DNA from: Nocardia paucivorans NBRC 100373
GTDB taxonomy: Bacteria > Actinomycetota > Actinomycetes > Mycobacteriales > Mycobacteriaceae
Direction: 5' to 3'
Assembly: GCF_000308675.1 (NCBI RefSeq)
Contig: NZ_BAGE01000048.1
Location: 62,001 to 126,000, forward strand
DNA length: 64,000 nucleotides
The notes under the pieces are model-generated. The model saw only the letters and a program-made list of their open reading frames with translations. It ran no database searches and was not told the origin of the DNA. This document shows positions 8,102 to 16,295 of the stretch, one piece after another. How positions within the stretch are numbered: the stretch's first letter is position 1; each line of letters begins with the position of its first letter. The position numbers and the translations under genes were made by a program.

Positions 8102-9493
8102 CTACCGGCGGGCGGCGCCGGTGCTGAGGAAGCCGAGCAGATCGTGCCGGGTGATCACACCCACCGGTTTACCGTCCTCGACCACCATCAACGCATCGGT
8201 CTCCGACAGCGCCTTGGTGGCCGCCGAGATGGGCTCGCCTGCGCCGATCAGAGGAAACGCCGGACTCATGTGATCGTTCACCGAGTCCGTCAACTGGGCC
8301 CGACCGGAGAACACGGCCGAGAGCAGATCCCGTTCGGAGACACTTCCGGCCACCTCACCGGCCATCACCGGTGGCTCGGCGCCCACCACCGGCATCTGCG
8401 AAACGCCGTACTCACGCAGAATCTCGATGGCATCCCGCAGGGTCTCCGACGGATGGGTGTGCACCAGGGCGGGCAGCTCTCCCGATTTACCGCGCAACAC
8501 CTCACCGACCAACGGTTCGGAGGTCGAACCGTCGAGCCGGGTACGCAGGAAACCGTAGGAGCTCATCCACTGGTCGTTGAAGATCTTCGACAGATAGCCG
8601 CGACCGCCGTCCGGCAGCAGGACGACCACCACGGCGTCCGGATCGCGCTGGGCCACCTGCAGTGCCGCCACCACGGCCATACCGCACGAACCGCCGACCA
8701 GCAACCCCTCCTCGCGCGCCAGCCGGCGGGTCATATCGAAGGAGTCGGCGTCGGAGACGGCGATGATCTCGTCCGGTATGGAGGGGTCGTAGGCCGAAGG
8801 CCAGAAATCCTCACCCACGCCCTCGACCAGATAGGGCCGACCACTACCTCCGGAATATACCGACCCCTCCGGATCGGCACCGATGACCTGCACCTTCCCG
8901 CCGGATACCTCCTTGAGATATCGGCCCGCGCCGGTAATGGTGCCGCCGGTTCCGACCCCGGCGACGAAATGGGTGACCCTACCGTCGGTATCGCGCCAGA
9001 TCTCCGGACCGGTGGTCTCGTAATGGCTGGCCGGACCCTGCGGATTGGAGTACTGGTCCGGCTTCCACGCCCCCTCGATCTCCTCGACCAACCGGTCGGA
9101 AACGCTGTAGTAGCTGTCCGGATGGTCCGGCGGCACCGCGGTCGGGCAGACCACCACCTCGGCCCCGTAGGCGCGCAGCACATTGCGCTTGTCCTCGCTG
9201 ACCTTGTCGGGGCAGACGAAGACACAACGATAACCACGCCGTTGCGCGACCAATGCCAAGCCGACACCGGTATTACCCGAGGTGGGTTCGACAATGGTGC
9301 CGCCGGGCCGCAACTGTCCGGAGGCCTCGGCCGCATCGATCATCTTCACCGCAATACGGTCCTTGGAGCTACCGCCCGGGTTCAAATATTCGATCTTGGC
9401 GGCGACCAGTCCGGAACCGGCGGGGACCACCGAGTTCAATCGGACCAGGGGAGTATTGCCGATGAGGTCGACGACATGATCCGCGATGCGCAT
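8102..9493 (-). CDS. cbs: Cystathionine beta-synthase
   Basis: A 463-residue enzyme that condenses serine and homocysteine to cystathionine. The PLP fold covers residues 1-320, with the PLP lysine K44 in NPGGSSKDRIA, the substrate loop TSGNTG and the GTGGTITG phosphate-binding loop. Two CBS domains occupy about 340-460 (FSGRAQLTDSVNDHMSP; GKPVGVITRHDLLGFL). Length equals the M. tuberculosis enzyme (464). ATG at 9493 gives the standard N-terminus MRIADHVVDLIGNTPLVRL; the frame is open for another 700 bp upstream but that extension is not protein-like. With metB it forms a reverse transsulfuration pair. No heme-binding N-terminal region is present, as expected for bacteria. Confidence 0.95.
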   Translation of the reverse strand: MRIADHVVDLIGNTPLVRLNSVVPAGSGLVAAKIEYLNPGGSSKDRIAVKMIDAAEASGQLRPGGTIVEPTSGNTGVGLALVAQRRGYRCVFVCPDKVSEDKRNVLRAYGAEVVVCPTAVPPDHPDSYYSVSDRLVEEIEGAWKPDQYSNPQGPASHYETTGPEIWRDTDGRVTHFVAGVGTGGTITGAGRYLKEVSGGKVQVIGADPEGSVYSGGSGRPYLVEGVGEDFWPSAYDPSIPDEIIAVSDADSFDMTRRLAREEGLLVGGSCGMAVVAALQVAQRDPDAVVVVLLPDGGRGYLSKIFNDQWMSSYGFLRTRLDGSTSEPLVGEVLRGKSGELPALVHTHPSETLRDAIEILREYGVSQMPVVGAEPPVMAGEVAGSVSERDLLSAVFSGRAQLTDSVNDHMSPAFPLIGAGEPISAATKALSETDALMVVEDGKPVGVITRHDLLGFLSTGAARR

Positions 9494-9610
9494 GCCTCCA
9501 TCGTTGCAGAGACGTTGCCGGCGGGTGCGGTGTGGTCGCCCACATCGACCGTCCGCCGACCCGGGCGCCCCCCTGCGGCCACCACCGATCGGCCTTAGGA
9601 TTGCGAAGCT

Positions 9611-10081
9611 ATGAAATGGCCCACGCTCACTCGCGCCGCTGCGGTCCTGGCCGGCTCGGCGGTCGCGCTGATCGCCGGATCCGGTGCCCAGGCCCAGGCC
9701 GGAGCGACCACCACCGTCTCCTTCCCCGATGTTCCCACCATGGCCTACGGCGGGCTGTGCTGGACCAGCATCCGCACCTGGGCCGATACCAGTCCGGATT
9801 ATCCGGGACGGGCGATTCTGAACGTCCGGGCGAACCCCCTCGGCGGTATCGGACCGGGCCGCCACCCGCTGGCGCCGCTGTGCGAGGTGCGCACCACCGT
9901 CGCTTGGCGCAATCTCGACACCGGGGCGACCGGGATCTATGAGAACACCGTGGTGACCGGCATCTACGGCAGTATTCAGTACTCGCTGTTCCAGGACACC
10001 GGTCCCGGACGGGTAGAGGTCACGGTCACCACCGATCACGCGAGCATTCCCGCCCACGGCACTTTTGTCGTCCCGGCCTGA
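9611..10081 (+). CDS. Small secreted protein, unknown function
   Basis: A 156-residue protein with a clear Sec signal peptide: basic MKWPTLTRA, a hydrophobic core AAAVLAGSAVALIAGS and an AQA-type cleavage site near residue 30. The mature part is about 125 residues, beta-rich, with two cysteines (near LCWTS and LCEVRT) that could form a disulfide. I do not recognise the family. It is divergent from cbs and lies upstream of the thiolase gene with 134 bp between. Confidence 0.75.
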   Translation: MKWPTLTRAAAVLAGSAVALIAGSGAQAQAGATTTVSFPDVPTMAYGGLCWTSIRTWADTSPDYPGRAILNVRANPLGGIGPGRHPLAPLCEVRTTVAWRNLDTGATGIYENTVVTGIYGSIQYSLFQDTGPGRVEVTVTTDHASIPAHGTFVVPA

Positions 10082-10215
10082 CGGCTGTCGACAGGCCGCA
10101 CCCGCAACTGTTCCCCCGCGGCCGGACGCGACGTAGATTCGAGGGGATTCTACCCATGAGTAGTGCACGGGCCGGAGTTCTCGGCCCGGGCACACTCCTC
10201 GACAAAGGAGTCCTC

Positions 10216-11433
10216 ATGCCTGAGGCCGTCATCGTCTCCTACGCTCGCTCCCCGATCGGTCGCGCCGGCAAGGGTTCTCTGGTGAGCATGCGGCCGGACG
10301 ACCTCGCCGCGCAGATGGTGCGCGCCGCACTGGACAAGGTGCCCGCACTCGAGCCCAACCAGATCGACGACCTGATCCTCGGCTGCGGACAGCCCGCCGG
10401 CGAGGCCGGCTTCAACATGGCCAAGACCGTGGCCACCCAACTGGGCTACGACTATCTACCGGGCACCACCGTCAACCGCTACTGCGCCTCGTCGCTACAG
10501 ACCACCCGAATGGCCTTCCACGCCATCAAGGCCGGAGAGGGCGACGTGTTCATCTCCGCGGGGGTGGAGACCGTCTCGCGCTTCCCCAAGGGCACCGCCG
10601 ACGGCTGGCCCGATACCCACAACCCCATCTTCGCCGAGGCCGAAGAGCGCACCGCGACCGCGGCGCAGGGTGGTGTGGAGTGGCACGATCCGCGGGAGGA
10701 CGGCAAGCTGCCCGATATCTACATCGCCATGGGACAGACCGCGGAGAATGTCGCGAGCTTCACCGGTATCTCCCGGGAGGAGCAGGACCACTGGGGAGTG
10801 CGCTCGCAGAACCGCGCCGAAGAAGCCATCAAGAACGGTTTCTTCGAACGGGAGATCACCCCGGTGACCCTGCCCGACGGCACCGTGGTCTCCACCGACG
10901 ACGGGCCCCGACCGGGCACCACCTACGAGAAGGTGTCCCAGCTCAAGCCGGTGTTCCGCCCCGATGGCACAGTCACCGCCGGTAATGCCTGTCCGCTCAA
11001 CGACGGCGCCGCGGCATTGGTGATCATGAGCGATGCCAAGGCCGCCGAGCTCGGCCTCACCCCGCTGGCGCGGATCGTGTCCACCGGGGTGTCGGGTCTG
11101 TCCCCGGAGATCATGGGTCTGGGGCCGATCGAGGCCGTTCGCAAGGCCCTGAAGCCGGCGAAGATGACCATCGATGACATCGATCTCTACGAGATCAACG
11201 AGGCGTTCGCGGTGCAGGTGCTCGGCTCGGCCCGGGAACTGGGCATGGACCTGGACAAGCTGAACGTCTCCGGTGGCGCCATCGCCCTGGGTCACCCGTT
11301 CGGTATGACGGGTGCGCGGATCAGCGCCACCCTCATCAACAACCTGCAGACCCACGACAAGCAGTTCGGTCTGGAAACCATGTGCGTCGGCGGCGGCCAG
11401 GGCATGGCCATGGTGCTCGAACGACTGAGCTGA
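10216..11433 (+). CDS. Acetyl-CoA acetyltransferase / 3-ketoacyl-CoA thiolase
   Basis: A 405-residue thiolase that cleaves 3-ketoacyl-CoA in beta-oxidation or condenses two acetyl-CoA. The nucleophile is C90 in NRYCASSLQT; NEAF, GGAIALGHPFGMTGAR (catalytic His) and CVGGGQG (second catalytic Cys) are all present. An AAAGGAG ribosome site sits 8 bp before ATG 10216, which rules out the upstream in-frame start at 10156. The position corresponds to fadA3 (Rv1074c) near cbs in M. tuberculosis, so it may act in fatty acid degradation, but substrate length cannot be read from sequence. Confidence 0.93.
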   Translation: MPEAVIVSYARSPIGRAGKGSLVSMRPDDLAAQMVRAALDKVPALEPNQIDDLILGCGQPAGEAGFNMAKTVATQLGYDYLPGTTVNRYCASSLQTTRMAFHAIKAGEGDVFISAGVETVSRFPKGTADGWPDTHNPIFAEAEERTATAAQGGVEWHDPREDGKLPDIYIAMGQTAENVASFTGISREEQDHWGVRSQNRAEEAIKNGFFEREITPVTLPDGTVVSTDDGPRPGTTYEKVSQLKPVFRPDGTVTAGNACPLNDGAAALVIMSDAKAAELGLTPLARIVSTGVSGLSPEIMGLGPIEAVRKALKPAKMTIDDIDLYEINEAFAVQVLGSARELGMDLDKLNVSGGAIALGHPFGMTGARISATLINNLQTHDKQFGLETMCVGGGQGMAMVLERLS

Positions 11434-11470
11434 TCGCACGCGGAAATACCCGCAACACTCTGTCGAGACA

Positions 11471-11510
11471 GCGAAACGGCCCCCATCTCGAGGGATGGGG
11501 GCCGTTTCGC
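11471..11510. terminator. Hairpin terminator after thiolase gene
   Basis: A perfect 17-bp stem (GCGAAACGGCCCCCATC pairing with GATGGGGGCCGTTTCGC) with a 6-base loop, 37 bp after the thiolase stop. The convergent Bax-inhibitor-like gene ends 80 bp beyond it, so it may stop both transcripts. Confidence 0.9.
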
Positions 11511-11589
11511 ACGGTGGCCGGGAAAGTATCCGGAAACCGTCAGGGCTGCACTGCCGCGCCGCCGAAAAAAGCGGCGCGGGCACACGCGC

Positions 11590-12456
11590 TCACTCGCTCT
11601 GGAAGTAGCTCAGCAGACGCAGGATCTCGACATAGAGCCAGACCAGGGTGACGGTCAGACCGAGGGCCACACCCCAGGCGGCCTTCTCCGGCGCCTGGGC
11701 GCGGATCAGCTGGTCGGCGGCGTCGAAGTCGAGCAGGAAGCTGAACGCGGCCACCGCGATGACCACCAGGCTGAAGATGATCGCGATCGGACCACCGTCG
11801 CGCAGGCCGAAACCTCCGTCGGTGAACAGGCTCGCGATCAGATTACCGACGACGAGCACCAGAATGCCGATCATGGCGCCGACGATCATGCGCGTGAATC
11901 GGGGGGTGACCCGGATGGCGCCGGTCTTGTACACCACGAGCATGCCCGCGAACACCCCGAAGGTGCCGAGGACCGCCTGCCCGATCATGCCCGCGCCACC
12001 GACACCACCGAAGGTGACATTGGTGAACATGAGCGACAGCGCACCCACGAACGCACCCTCGGCCACCGCATAGGACAGCACCAGGGCCGGGTTGTCCATC
12101 TTGTTGCCGAAGGTGGCGACCAGGACCAGTACCAGACCGATCAGACCGCCGCCGATCACGAACAGCGGCGCCAGACCGGGGTTGGCACTGGCCAGCACGT
12201 AGGAGACGAGCGCCGAGAGAGCGAGAACACCGAGGGTGATACCGGTTTTGGTGACGATGTCATCGATGGTCAGCGACCGGATGGCCGGCACCTGCTGGTA
12301 GGGCTGCTGGTACTGCGGGTACTGCGAATGCTGATTGCCGTACTGGTACCCCATCTGGCCCGCTCCGGCCATGCCCGAACCGAAGTTGGCGTAGCCGCCT
12401 TCCTGTCTGGGGAGGTTTCTGAAAACCGGATTGCTCGTGGCGCGCAAAGCACTCAT
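11590..12456 (-). CDS. Bax inhibitor-1/YccA family membrane protein
   Basis: A 288-residue polytopic protein. A hydrophilic N-terminal tail rich in Gln, Tyr, Gly and Pro (about residues 20-57) is followed by seven predicted hydrophobic helices, ending with LVWLYVEILRLLSYF. The helices and the C-terminal pattern match the bacterial BI-1-like/YccA group; some members are pH-gated calcium leak channels, others bind FtsH. Synteny with Rv1072 supports the assignment as a conserved actinobacterial membrane protein. The physiological role here is unknown. Confidence 0.85.
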   Translation of the reverse strand: MSALRATSNPVFRNLPRQEGGYANFGSGMAGAGQMGYQYGNQHSQYPQYQQPYQQVPAIRSLTIDDIVTKTGITLGVLALSALVSYVLASANPGLAPLFVIGGGLIGLVLVLVATFGNKMDNPALVLSYAVAEGAFVGALSLMFTNVTFGGVGGAGMIGQAVLGTFGVFAGMLVVYKTGAIRVTPRFTRMIVGAMIGILVLVVGNLIASLFTDGGFGLRDGGPIAIIFSLVVIAVAAFSFLLDFDAADQLIRAQAPEKAAWGVALGLTVTLVWLYVEILRLLSYFQSE

Positions 12457-12611
12457 CTCCTTTGTTCAAGTCTGCACCGGATGCTACCCGCGATATCTCG
12501 GGGCAGGCCCGTCAGAAGGTCCGGTATGTCCGTTCAACGATCGGGTATCGCCAATCGGTTCCCGACCACTCTGACGAGCCGAAATCCGGTCACATCCACG
12601 CCAGGAAGCAC

Positions 12612-13322
12612 ATGAAAATCCGCATGGCAATCGTCACTGCCGCGCTGTCCACTGCCGCCCTCGCGATAACCTCCGGCACCGCGACGGCCGACCCGGTCGT
12701 CCCCGACACGATCTCCGGCACGACGGACGGCGTCGGCTACACCATCATCCGCACCGACGCGGACACCATCACCACCACGCTCGCCGGCGGGACATTCCGC
12801 CGCACGCCCGAGGGTATCGATGTCCTCACGGCCGACGGCCGGACGATCGCCCACCTCCCTCTCGTGATCGCCGTGGACGAGCGCCACGACGCCGAGATCA
12901 CCCTCACAGTGGACGGCTCCACGCTCATCGCAGACGTGTCCGCGAAGGAGATCGGCACGTGGCGCATGACGTTCCCGTGGGAGCGCAGCATCGGTGCCGG
13001 CATCGGCATCGGTGGACTCACGGGCGCTCTGGTCGGTGGCTTCCTCGGCATGGTGATCGGGATCCTCACGGGCGGTCTGCTCATCCCCATGGACGCACAG
13101 CTGCACACGCGGCTTGCCATGGCGGGGGCCGACCGGCCGGATGCCGTGACCTTGGCCGATCGGGTGTGTGCGATCCTGCGCGACACCCCGACGCCGACGG
13201 GTAAGGCCGCTGCCCGCGCGTACCTCAGGGCTTCCGGGGTACAGGAAGGCTTCCAGGATGGATGGATACTCGGCACCGCGGTAGACGTGTACTGCCCGGA
13301 AATGATCGGTGCGCTCAGATGA
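12612..13322 (+). CDS. Secreted/membrane protein with DUF732-like C-terminus
   Basis: A 236-residue protein: signal peptide (MKIRMAIVTAALSTAALAI...ATA, cleaved near residue 27), a beta-rich region of about 110 residues (TITTTLAGGTFRRTPEGIDV style, a domain I associate with Nocardia secreted proteins), a Gly-rich hydrophobic segment (about 140-165, IGIGGLTGALVGGFLGMVIG), and a C-terminal module VCAILRDTPTPTG...YCPE that resembles DUF732. AGGAAG precedes ATG 12612. Its stop overlaps the ATG of the next small ORF (ATGA), implying the pair was an operon. Function unknown. Confidence 0.7.
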   Translation: MKIRMAIVTAALSTAALAITSGTATADPVVPDTISGTTDGVGYTIIRTDADTITTTLAGGTFRRTPEGIDVLTADGRTIAHLPLVIAVDERHDAEITLTVDGSTLIADVSAKEIGTWRMTFPWERSIGAGIGIGGLTGALVGGFLGMVIGILTGGLLIPMDAQLHTRLAMAGADRPDAVTLADRVCAILRDTPTPTGKAAARAYLRASGVQEGFQDGWILGTAVDVYCPEMIGALR

Positions 13323-13532
13323 TCCCGCCGATCGACCCCATCACGACCACCGACCGCGAGGTCGCCATCATTCAGGTGGGTTTGGAGTACGCCGGCTGCG
13401 ACTTCGACAATCTGCGACTTCGACAATTTGGCCGAGCAGGCGCGTACCGGTCAATGGACTTCCCTCCATGCCGAGCTGGTGTGGACGGCCATCGGTCAGT
13501 ACTACCGACCCATGGAAGGATCGCCGGCGTGA
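13319..13532 (+). pseudogene. Small gene disrupted by a 16-bp tandem duplication
   Basis: From ATG 13319 (ATGA overlap with the previous stop) the frame reads MIPPIDPITTTDREVAIIQV then GLEYAGCDFDN. At that point CTGCGACTTCGACAAT is present twice in tandem. Reading straight on gives an Arg-rich nonsense tail to 13540. Removing one copy restores a protein-like tail (LAEQARTGQWTSLHAELVWT, then AIGQYYRPMEGSPA) and a stop at 13530-13532, for a 65-residue product. So the ancestral gene was probably 65 codons long and is now frameshifted. No family recognised. An assembly artefact is possible. Confidence 0.7.
13396..13427. repeat. 16-bp tandem duplication (x2)
   Basis: Two exact copies of CTGCGACTTCGACAAT, at 13396-13411 and 13412-13427. 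Sixteen is not a multiple of three, so the repeat shifts the reading frame of the small gene that contains it. Confidence 0.97.
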
Positions 13533-13588
13533 TCCCCTGATCCGAGGCAGGCAAGAGCTCGTAGAGGGCGCTCCGTATGGGGCGCCTT

Positions 13589-13620
13589 CTTCTTTTTATG
13601 CAAGCTTCTTTTTATGCAAG
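13589..13620. repeat. 16-bp tandem duplication (x2), AT-rich
   Basis: Two exact copies of CTTCTTTTTATGCAAG, at 13589-13604 and 13605-13620, in the gap between the broken small gene and the SLOG gene. The T-rich unit stands out in this GC-rich genome and directly abuts a strong hairpin. Confidence 0.97.
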
Positions 13621-13622
13621 TC

Positions 13623-13658
13623 GACGTCCTCCCCGCACTGAAGGACGGGGAGGACGTC
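13623..13658. terminator. Strong hairpin; terminator or IS200/IS605-type end
   Basis: A perfect 13-bp stem, GACGTCCTCCCCG with CGGGGAGGACGTC, around the loop CACTGAAGGA. The sequence resembles hairpins at the right ends of actinobacterial IS200/IS605 elements (CCTCCCCG...CGGGGAGG), but no tnpA or tnpB lies nearby. It may instead be a terminator. The 13533-13857 gap otherwise holds only the AT-rich tandem repeat and no convincing gene. Confidence 0.6.
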
Positions 13659-13857
13659 AAAGGAAGTATGATTTCGTGCCGGTGAGGAACAATCCGAACC
13701 GACTCGTGATGAAGGTGGCGACCGCGCGGGACGCGTTTGGCATCGCCGGCCGGTAATCGACCCGCAGAGCGGGCAGCCGCCCATAACCGCACGAGGACCC
13801 GCACGATGGCGGGGCCGAAGGCTGGTGGCAATCCTTGCGGATGTGCTGTCGATCAGC

Positions 13858-14328
13858 TCATCCGCGCGCCGACCCTTCCGGCCACACCACATCCACCGCG
13901 ACCCCACGATCCCGCGCCAGCTCGACCACGCTGCCCGTGCCGCCGCGCCCCCCGTCCTTACCGTCCCACACCGCCACGAGTCGGTCCGCCGACCCCACCA
14001 GGGCCTCGTTCGCCGCCTCGTACGCTTCCTTCCCCGCATCGTCGAAATCCATCACCCGAACCTCGGCGGCGCGAGCAATCAGATCGTCGAACACCGGAGC
14101 GTGGTCCGGCTTCACCTTCGCCTCTCGATAGTTCCGAGACGGCAGCACCACCTCCAGCCGTCCCCCCACGGCCAGCACTGCCTGAGCGAACACCGAGTCC
14201 GCCCCTCGGGCGATACAACTGACACCAACAAGATCCGGGACCTCCGACAACAGGACCAGGATCTCGTCATACACCAGGGCCTTCGTCGCTTCGGTGATGT
14301 TCATGTGCCCGGTGACGGCGACCCGCAT
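13858..14328 (-). CDS. SLOG-like Rossmann-fold nucleotide-binding protein
   Basis: A 156-residue protein opening MRVAVTGHMNITEATKALVY and containing GVSCIARGADSVFAQAVL, LEVVLPSRNYREAKVKPDH and VAVWDGKDGGRGGTGSVVEL. The GHMN start, the ARGADS loop and the terminal VAVWDG...GGT pattern are those of DprA/TIR-SLOG-type Rossmann domains that bind nucleotides or nucleotide-derived signals. Similar proteins are common in Streptomyces beside XRE/TPR regulators. ATG 14328 has GGGAGAAG upstream, 10 bp after the stop of the regulator gene, so the two form an operon. No effector or enzymatic domain is fused, so it may sense or process a nucleotide for the regulator; that is inference. Confidence 0.7.
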   Translation of the reverse strand: MRVAVTGHMNITEATKALVYDEILVLLSEVPDLVGVSCIARGADSVFAQAVLAVGGRLEVVLPSRNYREAKVKPDHAPVFDDLIARAAEVRVMDFDDAGKEAYEAANEALVGSADRLVAVWDGKDGGRGGTGSVVELARDRGVAVDVVWPEGSARG

Positions 14329-14338
14329 CCACTTCTCC

Positions 14339-15706
14339 CTATACGTTGACGAGCGGGCGCATCCTGTCTCGCAGCTCGGCCACCGCGGCGACGTTCTTCA
14401 CCCGCTCTGTGCGTTTGTAGACCTTGACGGCCTTCACACGCACCCGATCGGACTGGGTGCGCTCGACCATCGTCAACGCATCATGTCCTACCCGGCATGC
14501 TTCCTCGACTCGGCCCTCGATCAAACGAGCCTCCACCAGACCGAGCCGGTCCAGGGCGGTGCTACGCAACCGGTCCGGCCGCCGCAACTCGATCGCCGCC
14601 TCGATATGCTCGGCCGCCTCCGACGCCAGCGCGGGCGTGCGCCGCGCCAACTCCAACAGCCGGCCACCGATCGTCCCCGCCAACTCCGCAGCATCGAAGT
14701 ACTGCACCCAGAAAGGGTCATCCTCCGAACGGGACTCGGCGAACCGATCCTTGGCCTTATCGCACGCCCGCCGGAACGCAGATGGACGCCCCAACTGCCC
14801 GTACGCCCACGCCTCCCGCGTGTACAGCATCGCCTCCACCGTCGGCGTCATCCCACCAGCACCACGGTCCTGCGCTATCCGAATCAACTCCAACGCATCT
14901 CCAGCGCCGGCACCGCCTTCGAGGCTCAGCAGCTGCCGCGCCATCCCCGCCAGCGCGTTCGCGCAGAACGCCGGATCGTCGGCGTGGCCGGCCGCCCGCG
15001 CCGCCAGCGCATAGTACTGCTGCGCCGAAGCCTGCTGCCCGGAATCCCAGCTCATCATCGCCGCGGTCTCCGCCAACTGAGCCATCACCCCCCACAGCCG
15101 CTGCTCGACCTGCGCGGTCTGCCGCTCCCGGAGGAATTCGTTCACCTCCGCCAACTGCCCGACAACGGCCTTGCGGCGCAATCCTCCCCCGAACTGGTCG
15201 TCCCAGTCCCGGAATACTCGGGCGACATTCTCCAACTGCTCCACCTCGGCCAACCCCAAACCGGTGGGCTTGTCCGCCATAGACGGTCGATTGTCGAAGA
15301 ATATCCAGCGCTCAATATTCTCCAGTAGTCCGGTCCCCACCGCGACACCCAATAGTGCCTGTGTGGCCTGACGGCGATCCAGCATCAGATCCTTCCGTGT
15401 CAATTCCGCGGTGGCGTCTACGCAGTCCACGGAATCGTCCGCGCACCAAACGGTCACCGTAGTGGAGGGGCCGGGGCCTGTTGCCGCCTCGAACCGCGCC
15501 CGCTGAGCGGGTGTAGCCCGAGCCAGCATTATGTCCATGATCTGAGCGGATTCCTCGGACAGCGTCAGCCATGAACCCCGCTGTGCCCACTTCTTGATCG
15601 TGGGTTCTTTGATGCCGGATATCTCGGCGAATTCCCTCTGAGAGATCCCCAGCGCCTTGCGGAGTTCCGTCGCCTCGGCTCCGGTCCACTTGATCTGCAT
15701 ACCCAT
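14339..15706 (-). CDS. XRE-family HTH regulator with TPR-like C-terminus
   Basis: A 455-residue protein. Residues about 9-35 form a helix-turn-helix (TELRKALGISQREFAEISGI then KEPTIKKWAQRG). Residues about 120-450 are all-helical and repeat-like (QLAEVNEFLRERQTAQVEQR, AAELAGTIGGRLLELARRTP), as in actinobacterial XRE/TPR regulators that bind a peptide or small molecule. ATG 15706 (MGMQIKWTG) follows AGAGGA by 5 bp; ATG 15700 is an alternative. It precedes the SLOG gene and is divergent from the microgene operon; an inverted repeat at 15740-15769 between them is a likely operator. Confidence 0.75.
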   Translation of the reverse strand: MGMQIKWTGAEATELRKALGISQREFAEISGIKEPTIKKWAQRGSWLTLSEESAQIMDIMLARATPAQRARFEAATGPGPSTTVTVWCADDSVDCVDATAELTRKDLMLDRRQATQALLGVAVGTGLLENIERWIFFDNRPSMADKPTGLGLAEVEQLENVARVFRDWDDQFGGGLRRKAVVGQLAEVNEFLRERQTAQVEQRLWGVMAQLAETAAMMSWDSGQQASAQQYYALAARAAGHADDPAFCANALAGMARQLLSLEGGAGAGDALELIRIAQDRGAGGMTPTVEAMLYTREAWAYGQLGRPSAFRRACDKAKDRFAESRSEDDPFWVQYFDAAELAGTIGGRLLELARRTPALASEAAEHIEAAIELRRPDRLRSTALDRLGLVEARLIEGRVEEACRVGHDALTMVERTQSDRVRVKAVKVYKRTERVKNVAAVAELRDRMRPLVNV

Positions 15707-15739
15707 TCGTGTCCTCTGATGGGAGATCCGATATCCGGA

Positions 15740-15868
15740 CGGTATCCCACGGCATCCCCTGGGATACCGCTTTCGTCTTTCTGCGATCGATCTGTAACGC
15801 GATGGTTGACACACCACCCCGCGCCGGCTGCGCCCCCCGACTCTCCGGCGCGGGGGTGGTGCACCACC
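15740..15868. promoter_or_regulatory. Divergent control region with nested inverted repeats
   Basis: Three inverted repeats lie between the regulator and the microgene operon. IR1 is CGGTATCCCA...TGGGATACCG (15740-15749/15760-15769), a good operator candidate. IR2 pairs ACCACCCCGCGCCGG (15813-15827) with CCGGCGCGGGGGTGGT (15845-15860), with one bulged base. IR3 is the palindrome GTGGTGCACCAC overlapping the end of IR2. TTGACA at 15806-15811 may be a -35 box for the plus strand, although no good -10 was seen. Confidence 0.55.
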
Positions 15869-15903
15869 ACACAACCACAACACACAACACACCGAGGTCT
15901 CCG

Positions 15904-16128
15904 ATGACAGAGATCGGCATCGATCCCACCGCCGAGGCGCGGTCGGGCGTGTGGGCGCCGGGCTGGCCCCACGAAGCGCCAGAAGTCCCGTTCGACCGGT
16001 TCGAAGCCCACGCGGCCATGCAGGCCCACATCGACTGCGATGTCCTGTCGTGCGCCCGTAAGCGCGCCGCCTGGGCCACCCTCGTCGCTCTGGGCGCCAT
16101 CGTCCCGGACGCCGGGAGATCGTCGTGA
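15904..16128 (+). CDS. Small accessory-element protein (74 aa)
   Basis: First gene of a tight operon of six small ORFs. The product opens MTEIGIDPTAEARSG and has a middle part FEAHAAMQAHIDCDVLSCAR with two cysteines and several histidines (H-x3-C-x4-C), which could bind metal. The style (short, Cys/His, ...RKRAAWATLVALGAIVPD) resembles small proteins of actinomycete integrative elements. GAGG lies 6 bp before ATG 15904. It ends in GTGA, overlapping the next start by 4 bp. No function can be assigned. Confidence 0.65.
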   Translation: MTEIGIDPTAEARSGVWAPGWPHEAPEVPFDRFEAHAAMQAHIDCDVLSCARKRAAWATLVALGAIVPDAGRSS

Positions 16129-16295
16129 CCCCCGTCGCCCCCGCCGATCAGATCAACCGGTGGCGCATGGAAAAGTGCGAGGATCGCATCCCGCCGTCCA
16201 GCATCGAGCACGCCCGGTTCGAGCTCACCTTCCACGCCGGGCACGGTTGCCAGCGGTTCCTGGACGGGCTCGCCTACTCCACGGCGGTGATGTGA
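16125..16295 (+). CDS. Microprotein (56 aa), second gene of cassette
   Basis: GTG 16125 overlaps the previous stop by 4 bp (GTGA) and the gene ends in TGATG, sharing one base with the next ATG. The 56-residue product (MTPVAPADQINRWRMEKCED...) is hydrophilic, with a His/Gly segment (FHAGHGCQRFLDG). It is too short for a confident family; the coupled overlaps on both sides are the main evidence that it is translated. Confidence 0.55.
   Translation: MTPVAPADQINRWRMEKCEDRIPPSSIEHARFELTFHAGHGCQRFLDGLAYSTAVM

Noticed and set aside
8018..9598. 526-aa open frame on the plus strand opposite cbs
   Set aside because: It is the antisense of a clear cbs gene; its His/Arg/Gly-rich translation has no domain pattern.
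9494..10195. Long N-terminal extension of cbs
   Set aside because: Family N-terminus MRIADHVVDLIGNTPL starts at 9493; the extension is opposite a secreted protein gene.
13596..14039. 147-aa minus-strand ORF across the repeat/hairpin and SLOG gene
   Set aside because: Arg/Trp-rich shadow of the SLOG gene, in a different frame.
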